This document shows positions 7,808 to 15,308 of a stretch of 64,000 nt of DNA, in pieces. Source of the stretch: Algoriphagus chordae (GTDB lineage Bacteria > Bacteroidota > Bacteroidia > Cytophagales > Cyclobacteriaceae); NCBI RefSeq assembly GCF_003254055.1, contig NZ_QKZT01000007.1, positions 62,001-126,000 on the forward strand. The letters are read 5' to 3'. How positions within the stretch are numbered: position 1 is the stretch's first letter; the number at the start of each line of letters is the position of its first letter. The notes below the pieces were generated by a model. It searched no databases and was not told where the DNA came from. It saw only the letters and a program-made list of their open reading frames with translations. A program made the translations under genes and the position numbers.

Positions 7808-9876
7808 TATTTGTGATTTACTCCCAATTTATATATTTCAAGGAAAATTTGATTAGACACTTCTAAAGGACCAGTAAATGAATTTCTTTTACGACCATTC
7901 GTAAATAAAATATCATTTACTTGACTAAAGGGAACTGCATACTTAAAGACCTCAGTATCACTAAACTTAAGAGCTTTAATTATAGTCTTAGGGCTGTGCT
8001 TAGCAAGCTGGAAAATATTTTTCCATTCATAAATACCATAATGTTTAAAAAGACGAAATAGTTCTTTTGCCTCTCCTATTTGTGATTCGTCTAAGTATGA
8101 GCAGGCAACTATTGAGCTTGTCCTAATACTGTATTTGTCCGAAGAGCTACTTGAATACCAAAGTATCCGGGAAGGATTTTTTTCAGAAACAGGTTTTACA
8201 TTTCTATAATAAACATTTTCCCGATTCCATACGACTGAGGCTTTTGCCCCAAATATTGAATCATTTGCTGCATAATAATCAAATAGTTGACTAGCCCAAA
8301 ATGGTTTAATAGGGATAATATATGTCGGAATGTCAACATCAGAAAATTTCAAAGGCCATAATTTTCTTTCTAGACTTATTAAAAATTCGTCTGAATTAGA
8401 AATGTCAGATAGCCTTCTCTTAATACTCTTTTCATCATAATGATCAGACACATAACCGAAATCAAATAACTGAGAGCTTCTAATAATTGCTCTAATTGCT
8501 AATTTAGACCACTCCCCATCTTTCAATAGGAATCCCATATTTTCAAGAGTTTCTTGGTCATTAGTTGCGATGAAACCATCATAAATCACTATAAGGTTTC
8601 TTTTTTTAATGACAGCATAATTAATTAATTCAGAGACAATTTGTTTAAAAAGTGTACTTGACAATTTTGACTTAGTCGTTCTTAGCAATGGTATTAACAA
8701 TCTATCTGGTGATAACTCGCTTATCCAGACGCCAAGAATTACCCTATTATTGTCCCTAATAACCCTTGTTCGACAGTCCTTAATATTTACTGAAGCTAAG
8801 GTGAATATACTCCTCAATTCATGTTTTTTCTCGGAGTTGTTTTTGTCAAATAAAGTATCTACTAAATCATCAATCTCGCCAGATTTCAAAAAACCATTTT
8901 CATAATTAACTCCTGCAATTCTTGTTGACTGGTAATTTGATTTATTGTTGTCTTCATCAATTCTTAAAATTATATCAATTGGCCTAAGTATTTGAATTCC
9001 AAACAACTTATTTACTTCAGAGTCAGCGACTAGTATTTTCTCATCTGTTGTGACAAAATAATTAATTTCCCCAGCAATGCACTCAGCAAGCTGTCTTTTA
9101 TCTGATAAGTCATTTTCAGAACTACCAGAAATAATAGGATGAAGCTTTTCCAAGATTATATCTCGCAAATCTGGATCAAATTTAGCCTCATAAAAATTAG
9201 ATAAAAAAGCTCTCGTTTCTCTAGCACGCTGATCATTTTTATCTCTTTTAATTTCATTATAAATTTCTGGAGCATAGAAAAAATCAATTTCAGAAATTAA
9301 CCAGTCATCAAGTAAGAAATTAGTTCCACTTATTTCATCCTTCCTATCATTTCTTAATTTAATTAAAATGTTAGCATCTAAGAGTGCTTTTTGCTTACTA
9401 GAATTAGAATGGGACAGGGAAAAAAGATCATGATTACCAAAGTCATACCACCATTTAAATAAGTAATTCTCTTTTAAACTACGGCTCCTAACCTTGTCCA
9501 TAGCCTTGAACCCATACTTTTCCCAAAGTGATGTAGCTTCTATGTAATCACATCTGCAACTTAGGGCTATGCCTTTTAGAGAAAATCGAAATTTATTTTT
9601 TAATGAGTTTAATAACTCTTTTGCGACCCCAGTGCCTCTCGCCTCATCAGCTATACATAATTGTATTATTCGAACATAGCTTTTACTACTTGTAATGGAA
9701 AAAAGTATATACCCTAGAAGAATTCTCTCTTGATGTGCACAAATGAGAAACCCTTTGCGTGCATGGTCTACATATGCTCCTTCGGGGAAATGTCCAAGAG
9801 TCTTACTGTTCTTAGTCCCTAATTCAACAACTTGCTTTAAAATTTCCCCATTTTCTTTAACGACTTCTATTTCCAT
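7807..9876 (-). CDS. Multidomain GNAT-PIN-GNAT-like-PUA-like protein
   Basis: The 689-residue protein starts with a GNAT acetyltransferase (about 1-150), with the acetyl-CoA loop ARGTGVA at 79-85 and ATSLWEKYGF at 114-123. A PIN nuclease domain follows (about 163-305), with acidic residues Asp167 (LLDAN), Glu204/Glu208, Asp256/Asp259 and Asp278 (TTDEK), all compatible with activity. Residues about 370-465 look like a second, diverged GNAT fold (NRVILGVWISEL, LENMGFLLKDGEW). Residues about 545-655 (RILWYSS, ALKFSDTEVF) resemble a PUA/EVE/ASCH-like domain. The ATG at 9876 is chosen over a GTG at 9894 because AAGGGAG lies 8 bases before it, a rare clear ribosome binding site here. The GNAT and PIN calls are firm; the last two domains are inferred. 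Possible roles are an RNA-targeting toxin, defence or tRNA modification. Confidence 0.75.
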   Translation of the reverse strand: MEIEVVKENGEILKQVVELGTKNSKTLGHFPEGAYVDHARKGFLICAHQERILLGYILFSITSSKSYVRIIQLCIADEARGTGVAKELLNSLKNKFRFSLKGIALSCRCDYIEATSLWEKYGFKAMDKVRSRSLKENYLFKWWYDFGNHDLFSLSHSNSSKQKALLDANILIKLRNDRKDEISGTNFLLDDWLISEIDFFYAPEIYNEIKRDKNDQRARETRAFLSNFYEAKFDPDLRDIILEKLHPIISGSSENDLSDKRQLAECIAGEINYFVTTDEKILVADSEVNKLFGIQILRPIDIILRIDEDNNKSNYQSTRIAGVNYENGFLKSGEIDDLVDTLFDKNNSEKKHELRSIFTLASVNIKDCRTRVIRDNNRVILGVWISELSPDRLLIPLLRTTKSKLSSTLFKQIVSELINYAVIKKRNLIVIYDGFIATNDQETLENMGFLLKDGEWSKLAIRAIIRSSQLFDFGYVSDHYDEKSIKRRLSDISNSDEFLISLERKLWPLKFSDVDIPTYIIPIKPFWASQLFDYYAANDSIFGAKASVVWNRENVYYRNVKPVSEKNPSRILWYSSSSSDKYSIRTSSIVACSYLDESQIGEAKELFRLFKHYGIYEWKNIFQLAKHSPKTIIKALKFSDTEVFKYAVPFSQVNDILFTNGRKRNSFTGPLEVSNQIFLEIYKLGVNHK

Positions 9877-9917
9877 CAAAATCTCCCTTTTCACATCACA
9901 TTACTAAAAATTATTTA

Positions 9918-10649
9918 CTACTTGTAAAAATCAAGTGTAAGCTGCTGATTATCGGTATTCTCATTATAAAGCGTTACCACTCTTTGATAAGCTTCTTTTT
10001 GAATCTTGGTAAAACGTTGAGCAAGCTTAACGGCTTCATTCATTTTATCCTCCTTCCATTTACTTTTTTGAAATGATTTAAGATTTAAAAACACTACGAA
10101 TAAAGCTCCTTGGGCAGCAGAAAGTAAATTACTTATGGCTACACCAGAATCACCTCTAGCAGATTTAAATCCATTGTCAAAAATTCTGAATGCATACTCC
10201 ATCAACACCAACGATGTTTCACAAATTTCAATAGGTATATCAGTAGCCTCCCTGAGTCTATCTAGTGCTAGTTTTGCATTCTCGCTCTTTTCAGGAGTGT
10301 TTTCTTTTGCTGTATCTCTCAAACGTCTATGATATGAAACCTTGTGAAACACCTGAATATCAGCATTAAATAATTCCGTAAATTTTGGTTTTGATCTAGT
10401 ATTCAATTCATTAAGTATAAATTCGAATTGACTTGCATGTTCACTATATTGCTCTCTACCTAGCGATAATGTGACAACTGTTTTCATCAACTCAACTGCT
10501 ATTAACCCAGAAAGTGCAGATGCACTGCCTGATCCAGGAATATGGCTTCCTTGACCAAAAGCATCTAGCAAATCATTGGTTGGTAGCGAGAGGTAGTCCT
10601 TATTTCCTGCCCCTTCCATCTCGATTAAGGAGCTACTTAATTCATTCAT
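9918..10649 (-). CDS. Cyclodeaminase/cyclohydrolase-fold protein (FTCD C-terminal family)
   Basis: The 243-residue helical protein carries IPGSGSASALSG at 37-48, close to the PGGGSxAA motif of the formiminotetrahydrofolate cyclodeaminase and methenyl-THF cyclohydrolase (FchA) family, followed by the long helices typical of that fold. In metabolism the family acts on folate one-carbon units. Here there is no histidine-degradation or folate gene nearby; instead it is the first gene of an operon with a GNAT-PIN fusion and an ASCH protein, 41 bases upstream of the former. A repurposed nucleotide or folate-ligand role is possible. The third glycine of the motif position is altered (GSGS rather than GGGS), so catalytic activity is uncertain. 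Confidence 0.72.
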   Translation of the reverse strand: MNELSSSLIEMEGAGNKDYLSLPTNDLLDAFGQGSHIPGSGSASALSGLIAVELMKTVVTLSLGREQYSEHASQFEFILNELNTRSKPKFTELFNADIQVFHKVSYHRRLRDTAKENTPEKSENAKLALDRLREATDIPIEICETSLVLMEYAFRIFDNGFKSARGDSGVAISNLLSAAQGALFVVFLNLKSFQKSKWKEDKMNEAVKLAQRFTKIQKEAYQRVVTLYNENTDNQQLTLDFYK

Positions 10650-10705
10650 TTTTGAAGCTTTATTGTTTCTTTGAAATATACGACTAAACTCGTTTTGTTA
10701 TTCTT

Positions 10706-10721
10706 TAACTATATTTAGTTA
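10706..10721. promoter_or_regulatory. Perfect inverted repeat at the accessory operon's predicted start point
   Basis: TAACTA (10706-10711) and TAGTTA (10716-10721) form a perfect dyad with a 4-base centre. It lies just downstream of the predicted -7 element, where a repressor dimer would block transcription of the cyclodeaminase-GNAT-PIN-ASCH operon. Confidence 0.35.
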
Positions 10722-10728
10722 TAAATTA

Positions 10729-10756
10729 CAAATATACTTCTATACATTTATTCCAA
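10729..10756 (-). promoter_or_regulatory. Promoter of the three-gene accessory operon
   Basis: On the minus strand TATATTTG (10729-10736) matches the Bacteroidota -7 consensus TAnnTTTG perfectly. A TTG (10754-10756) lies 17 bases upstream as a -33 candidate. The predicted leader is about 70 bases long before the ATG at 10649. Confidence 0.5.
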
Positions 10757-10781
10757 GATCTCCATTTATCTTTGCACTACC

Positions 10782-10799
10782 ATACCCTATACAGGGTAT
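10782..10799. promoter_or_regulatory. Perfect inverted repeat upstream of the accessory operon promoter
   Basis: ATACCCT (10782-10788) and AGGGTAT (10793-10799) are perfect 7-base arms around a 4-base centre. The site lies about 26 bases upstream of the -33 candidate, a position that fits an activator or distal operator. It also overlaps the predicted start of a possible rightward transcript. Confidence 0.35.
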
Positions 10800-10835
10800 A
10801 TTTAATCAAAAACTGACCATTTCTGTCGTTTAAAG

Positions 10836-10864
10836 ACAAAAAAACCGAAGCTCCTTCGAGTTTT
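10836..10864 (-). terminator. Rho-independent terminator of the alpha/beta hydrolase gene
   Basis: Read on the minus strand, AAACTCGAAG-GAG-CTTCGGTTT forms a hairpin with one bulge and is followed by a run of T. It lies about 60 bases after the hydrolase stop and insulates the accessory operon from readthrough. The plus strand also ends the stem with TTTT, so it may work both ways. Confidence 0.7.
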
Positions 10865-10923
10865 GGTCTGTATTTAAGAATTATCTTCTTAGATCGTATG
10901 AGATTTTTTTTCACACTTATACC

Positions 10924-12324
10924 TCACCTCACCCTTCCCTTAATCCACTCCAACACCACTTCCATAGCTTTCGGCGAAAAAGTCTGCTCAATCTCAGCAT
11001 ACTCACTTGGCGCGCCAGTCTCGGCTTCTTGAAATAGGTGATTCAGCCCAGGTAATTCCATCGTAGTCACGTTCGTATTACCTCCCTTTTCCAAGGCTGC
11101 TTTTATTGCTTCCAAGTTCTCCTTTGGCGGGACTTGGAGGTCTTTTTCTCCATTAATCGCCAAGACTGGACAGCTTACTTTTTCCAAGGCAGGAGCAGGA
11201 TCGTATTTGATGAAATACTGCATCCAAGGACTGGTAAGCTGTTCTACCTGTGCATTGACAAATTCTTCCTCACTCATTCCTTCAGGAATATTTTCCGCGG
11301 GAATATTTCTAAAAACCTGAGTCATGTAGTTTGTGATTTCACCTTTCAGTTCTGCTTCACCCTGATCTTTTAGCATGATTTCAAAAGTTTTCTTACTGAT
11401 CATATCATTCTCAGCCAGTTGGTTGGGGCTCATCCCAGAAGCTTCTCCTATCAATGCCTGTTGCGCAAGAAGTAGCTTATCCCCTCGAATTCCTGTGCCA
11501 GCAAGCAACACGATAAAGTCAATATCATCTGAATTCCCAGCTACCATCGGCGCGATAATTCCTCCTTCGCTATGACCTATCAGACCAATTTTACTTTTGT
11601 CAATCTCAGGCCTAGCCTGCAAATACTGCACAGCCGAAGCTACATCTGTCGCAAAGTCAACTGAAGTTGCATTGCTAAAATCACCTGTAGAAGCCGCTGT
11701 CCCTCGATCATCAAAGCGTAATACGGCAATCCCATTTTTGGTCAGGTAATCTGACAAGACCAGGAACGGCTTATGTCCCATCAACTCTTCATCACGATTC
11801 TGCGCACCAGATCCCGAGATCAGCACCACGGCTGGAAAGCTCCCTGTCTGCTCAGGCAAAGTCAATGTACCAGCAAGCAATATCTCCCCCTGGATATTTT
11901 CAAAAACAACTTCTTCAGAGCGATACGGGAAAGGTTTCTTTGGCTCCTGAGGTCTTTTTGAAAGTGGATTTTCGATCTCCTCCCTCGAGAGATTCATTGG
12001 AAAAGATTGGCCAGCTTGCGTGAAAACCCCGATAATGATATTATCATCTCCCAGCGTTCCCTCGTAGTTGATATTCGCGTTGGTAATGGAGATTTTCAGG
12101 TTGCCATTTTCAAAACTGGTCGAAGTCACCGGTATTCCAAAAGCGCCCTGGTCCGGGCTGTCCATGGTCGCGCTATAGCCACTTTCAGTTTTCTTCACAT
12201 TGAAAACCAATCGGAGTTGAACAGTCTGAACTTTCAGCGCACCATTCCATTGTCCAGTGATGTCTTGGGCGAATGATGAAACTGAAAAGAGACAAGCAAT
12301 AAGAAGTAGTGGCAGAGTTTTCAT
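10924..12324 (-). CDS. Secreted alpha/beta hydrolase (prolyl-oligopeptidase/BAAT-like)
   Basis: The 466-residue protein starts with a signal peptide (MKTLPLLLIACLFSVSSFAQ), then a small beta domain (about 25-115) of the type seen in periplasmic hydrolases, then an alpha/beta hydrolase fold. The nucleophile is Ser252 in GHSEGG, the acid probably Asp in NGEKD near residue 405, and the base His in GLNHLF near 432. The frame stays open 53 codons further upstream to a TTG, but the signal peptide at the ATG 12324 decides the start. The substrate is probably an ester or peptide. It is a single gene with its own terminator. Confidence 0.85.
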   Translation of the reverse strand: MKTLPLLLIACLFSVSSFAQDITGQWNGALKVQTVQLRLVFNVKKTESGYSATMDSPDQGAFGIPVTSTSFENGNLKISITNANINYEGTLGDDNIIIGVFTQAGQSFPMNLSREEIENPLSKRPQEPKKPFPYRSEEVVFENIQGEILLAGTLTLPEQTGSFPAVVLISGSGAQNRDEELMGHKPFLVLSDYLTKNGIAVLRFDDRGTAASTGDFSNATSVDFATDVASAVQYLQARPEIDKSKIGLIGHSEGGIIAPMVAGNSDDIDFIVLLAGTGIRGDKLLLAQQALIGEASGMSPNQLAENDMISKKTFEIMLKDQGEAELKGEITNYMTQVFRNIPAENIPEGMSEEEFVNAQVEQLTSPWMQYFIKYDPAPALEKVSCPVLAINGEKDLQVPPKENLEAIKAALEKGGNTNVTTMELPGLNHLFQEAETGAPSEYAEIEQTFSPKAMEVVLEWIKGRVR

Positions 12325-12581
12325 ATGAAATGGGTAGACTGAAACTTTAAGAATGACTAAAGAAAAGTAAAAGAAACTGTTTGCCAAAATAGGCTCATGA
12401 ATACTAGATTGATTGTAATACAGCTTAGACGAAATAATTGCTAGTTGAAAAATTTCTAACTGTGGCAAATAGCGGATAAGCACATGTCGTCTTAGCCCCG
12501 AATGGAGAGAAACTATTAACTGACTCGTCCTAAAAAATTTTACATTTTTATAGTAATTAAGAAATCATTAAACAAAGTCTC

Positions 12582-12595
12582 GCCCCGTTCGGGGC
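12582..12595. repeat. REP-like palindrome GCCCCG-TT-CGGGGC
   Basis: Perfect 6-base arms around TT. The same core (CCCCG-AA-CGGGG) recurs at 32352-32367, 20 kb away, also in a spacer, which argues for a dispersed palindrome family rather than a local operator. Confidence 0.5.
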
Positions 12596-12653
12596 TCTAA
12601 AAATCTACCTTATTCTCTTACCCCGCACTGCGTACGGCGTCATGAATCGTCGC

Positions 12654-12666
12654 GCTCCTTCGGAGC
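12654..12666. repeat. Short palindrome GCTCC-TTC-GGAGC
   Basis: Perfect 5-base arms around a 3-base centre, about 60 bases after the previous palindrome. It is probably part of the same REP-like cluster. Confidence 0.35.
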
Positions 12667-12817
12667 TAGGCTAATAGCTAAGATGAAGTAGCCAATTTAT
12701 CTAAGTCTTCGAAAACAGCTTCTATTTCCCTTGCAAACAAAGACAACAATTGTCTCCTTCATTCTAATTCCCTATTTTCCATTCTACAATTAACAACCTC
12801 ACCCAAACCCAACCTCA

Positions 12818-14422
12818 GTGCTGACACTTTTTAGTTTCCTAGCCTTCACAGGCTTTGTAGCCATCTATTCCACCTGGATGCTACGCAAGCAAAATCTTGC
12901 TACTCAAGACGGATATTTCCTAGGCGGACGTAGCCTGACGGGCGTAGTGATCGCAGGGTCCATGCTGCTGACCAATATTTCCACGGAACACTTGGTGGGA
13001 ATGAACGGTTCGGCTTATAAAAACGGTGCAATCATAATCGCTTGGGAGGTCACTTCCGCTATCGCTCTGGTAATCGGTGCGTTGTATTTTATCCCCAAAT
13101 ACCTAAGAATGGGACTAACCACCATTCCTGAGTTTTTGGAGAAAAGGTTTGATAAAATGACGCAGGCGCTGATTTCCCTGCTACTTATCATCTCTTTTGT
13201 AGTGACTCTTTTGCCAATCGTACTTTACACTGGCGCAATAAATATTGAGTCAATTTTCGGGATTTCGGAAACGCTGGGAATCACTCAAGCAGAAGGAATT
13301 TGGCTTACTGTCGTCGTCGTGGGAGTAATCGGAGCTGTTTACGCGATTTTTGGAGGACTGAAAATGGTGGCTTATACAGATACGATTAATGGTTTTGGTT
13401 TGCTGATCGCGGGTTTGCTTGTTCCTATTTTTGCCCTTTGGGATATCGGAGATGGGAATATCATAGAAGGTCTGACAAAGGTATTTAATAACGCGCCAGA
13501 GAAATTCAATGTAATCAGCAAAGAACCTTCCATCGGGCCGGGATCACGGGATTCTATTCTACCTTTTAGCGTACTTTTCACAGGCTTGATCATCAATCAA
13601 CTTTACTTTTGGACCATGCACCAATCCATCGTGCAGCGAGCTTTGGGAGCGGTAAGTCTGAAGGAAGCTCAAAAGGGTCTGTTGTTTACTGGGGTTTTGA
13701 AAATCTTGATTCCTCTGGTGATCGTGTTACCGGGAATTATTGGTTTTTATTATTTCGGAGATACGCTTTTTGATGCTCAGGATAGCGTATACCCTGAGCT
13801 AGTCAAGCGGGTACTTCCACCATGGATGACAGGTTTCTTTGTAGCGGTGATCATGGGAGCGATTTTGAGCACCTTCAATAGTGCTCTGAATAGTGCAGCA
13901 ACCATTTTCAGCTTGGATATTTTCAAAGTCTATATCAAAAAATCAGCTAAAGAAGGTCAACTCGTGCGAGTAGGAAAGTGGGTTTCTGCAATTTTGGCTG
14001 TAGTATCTATTCTCGTTGCACCTTTCGTGGCCAATGCGCCAGCAGGACTTTATCAGCTTTTGCAACAGCTCAATGGCATCTTCTTTATCCCTATGGCAAC
14101 GGTGATTATAGCCGGATTCTTTTTCCCAAAAGTATCTGCTAGTGGAGCCAAAGCAGGATTGGTTTTCGGACTAGCATTCTACATTCTCATGGATTTGGTT
14201 CTCCAAGTCAACATTCATTTTGTTCACATCTGGGGCATTGAGTTTGTCCTCAATCTGATCGTAATGCATCTGGTATCGGCAAAGTATCCAGTTGCGATTC
14301 CTTTCGTAATGGAGGATTCAGGAAAATTGAGCATTGTTCCCTGGAAACATGCCAAAACACTGGGCTGGATTTTGATTGCAATCACAGTAATTATTTATGT
14401 AATTTTAGGGTCAATTGCTTAA
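12818..14422 (+). CDS. Sodium:solute symporter (SSS/SLC5 family), probable inositol transporter
   Basis: The 534-residue protein has some 13-14 hydrophobic helices and family motifs such as DGYFLGGRSLTG near residues 32-43 and ILSTFNSALNSAATIFSLD near 350, so it is a Na+-coupled uptake permease of the inner membrane. The start is a GTG at 12818; the next ATG would delete the first helix. The stop lies 4 bases before the inositol oxygenase ATG, so the two genes form an operon and myo-inositol is the likely substrate (inference from context). A small inverted repeat about 60 bases upstream could be a regulatory site. Confidence 0.88.
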   Translation: MLTLFSFLAFTGFVAIYSTWMLRKQNLATQDGYFLGGRSLTGVVIAGSMLLTNISTEHLVGMNGSAYKNGAIIIAWEVTSAIALVIGALYFIPKYLRMGLTTIPEFLEKRFDKMTQALISLLLIISFVVTLLPIVLYTGAINIESIFGISETLGITQAEGIWLTVVVVGVIGAVYAIFGGLKMVAYTDTINGFGLLIAGLLVPIFALWDIGDGNIIEGLTKVFNNAPEKFNVISKEPSIGPGSRDSILPFSVLFTGLIINQLYFWTMHQSIVQRALGAVSLKEAQKGLLFTGVLKILIPLVIVLPGIIGFYYFGDTLFDAQDSVYPELVKRVLPPWMTGFFVAVIMGAILSTFNSALNSAATIFSLDIFKVYIKKSAKEGQLVRVGKWVSAILAVVSILVAPFVANAPAGLYQLLQQLNGIFFIPMATVIIAGFFFPKVSASGAKAGLVFGLAFYILMDLVLQVNIHFVHIWGIEFVLNLIVMHLVSAKYPVAIPFVMEDSGKLSIVPWKHAKTLGWILIAITVIIYVILGSIA

Positions 14423-14426
14423 TACT

Positions 14427-15245
14427 ATGGAAACTACAGAAAAGGAATTCAGAAATTATAATCACGCTGACATAAAGGCTGCCGTGAAGGAGCATTACCG
14501 AAAAATGCGCCTATATCAGACCTATGATTACGTGCAAGAAATGAAGGCTAAGTATCTCACCTTTGACAAGCCAATGTCACTTTGGGATGCGATGGAAAAG
14601 CTGAATGCGCTAATCGATGTGAGTGATCCAGATCTTGATTTGCCAAATGTGCAGCACCTAATTCAGTCGGCTGAAGCTTTGCGTCAGGACAATCGCCCAG
14701 ACTGGATGCAGTTGGTTGGTTTGATTCACGATCTCGGCAAAGTCATGTATTTATTCGGATCTGATGAAGACGGCACAAGTCAAGCTGAGCAATGGGGATT
14801 GGTTGGAGATGTATTTGTCGTAGGGGCAAAATTGCCTGACACCTGCGTCTATCCTGAATTCAATGAGTTGAATCCTGACATGAAAGATCCACGCTACAAC
14901 ACAGAATTGGGGATTTATGAAAAAGGCTGTGGTTTGGACAACCTTCAGCTGGCCTGGGGACATGATGAGTACTTTTACCAAGTCTTAAAAAATCATCCAG
15001 AAAACACAATTCCTGAGGCAGGCATGGTGATGGTTCGCTATCACTCTTTTTATCCTTGGCACAATGGTGGAAGTTATTCGCAATTTGAAGCTCCACATGA
15101 TGCACAGTACAAGGATTGGATCCTGGATTTCAATCGATATGATTTGTACACCAAGTCTCCAAAAATCTATGATCTGGAAGATGTGAAGGATTATTACTTG
15201 CCGATTGCTGAGAAGTACCTGGGAAAAGGACCGATTAACTGGTAG
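14427..15245 (+). CDS. myo-Inositol oxygenase (MIOX)
   Basis: This 272-residue non-haem di-iron oxygenase cleaves myo-inositol to D-glucuronate using O2. All expected metal ligands of the HD-like fold can be placed: His77, His101-Asp102 in IHDLGK, His179 in GHDEY, His206 in YHSFYPWH, and Asp239 in NRYDLYTK. The length is close to the animal enzyme (about 285). A TTG four codons upstream overlaps the symporter gene, so the ATG at 14427 is preferred. With the co-transcribed Na+ symporter it forms an inositol uptake and oxidation module; downstream glucuronate genes are not in the window. Confidence 0.93.
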   Translation: METTEKEFRNYNHADIKAAVKEHYRKMRLYQTYDYVQEMKAKYLTFDKPMSLWDAMEKLNALIDVSDPDLDLPNVQHLIQSAEALRQDNRPDWMQLVGLIHDLGKVMYLFGSDEDGTSQAEQWGLVGDVFVVGAKLPDTCVYPEFNELNPDMKDPRYNTELGIYEKGCGLDNLQLAWGHDEYFYQVLKNHPENTIPEAGMVMVRYHSFYPWHNGGSYSQFEAPHDAQYKDWILDFNRYDLYTKSPKIYDLEDVKDYYLPIAEKYLGKGPINW

Positions 15246-15308
15246 AAAACTCTTAGTCTGTTGTGCTATTACAGTTCTCCCCAAAGAGCTGGATGTAAGT
15301 CTGCCGAT

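Larger units (their letters stand above)
12325..12817. other. Intergenic region with REP-like palindromes and a small dyad
   Basis: No gene is seen in these 493 bases. They hold the palindromes at 12582-12595 and 12654-12666 (listed separately). A small perfect dyad at 12741-12755, AGACAA-CAA-TTGTCT, sits 62 bases before the symporter start and could be an operator. Promoters for the two divergent genes must lie here but no exact TAnnTTTG element was identified. Confidence 0.5.

Noticed and set aside
7297-10923. Accessory operon as part of an insertion sequence, prophage or integron
   Set aside because: No transposase, integrase, terminal repeats, attachment site or tRNA was seen at either side.
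10325-12483. Long upstream extension of the alpha/beta hydrolase to a TTG at 12483
   Set aside because: A clear signal peptide begins at the ATG 12324, 53 codons later.
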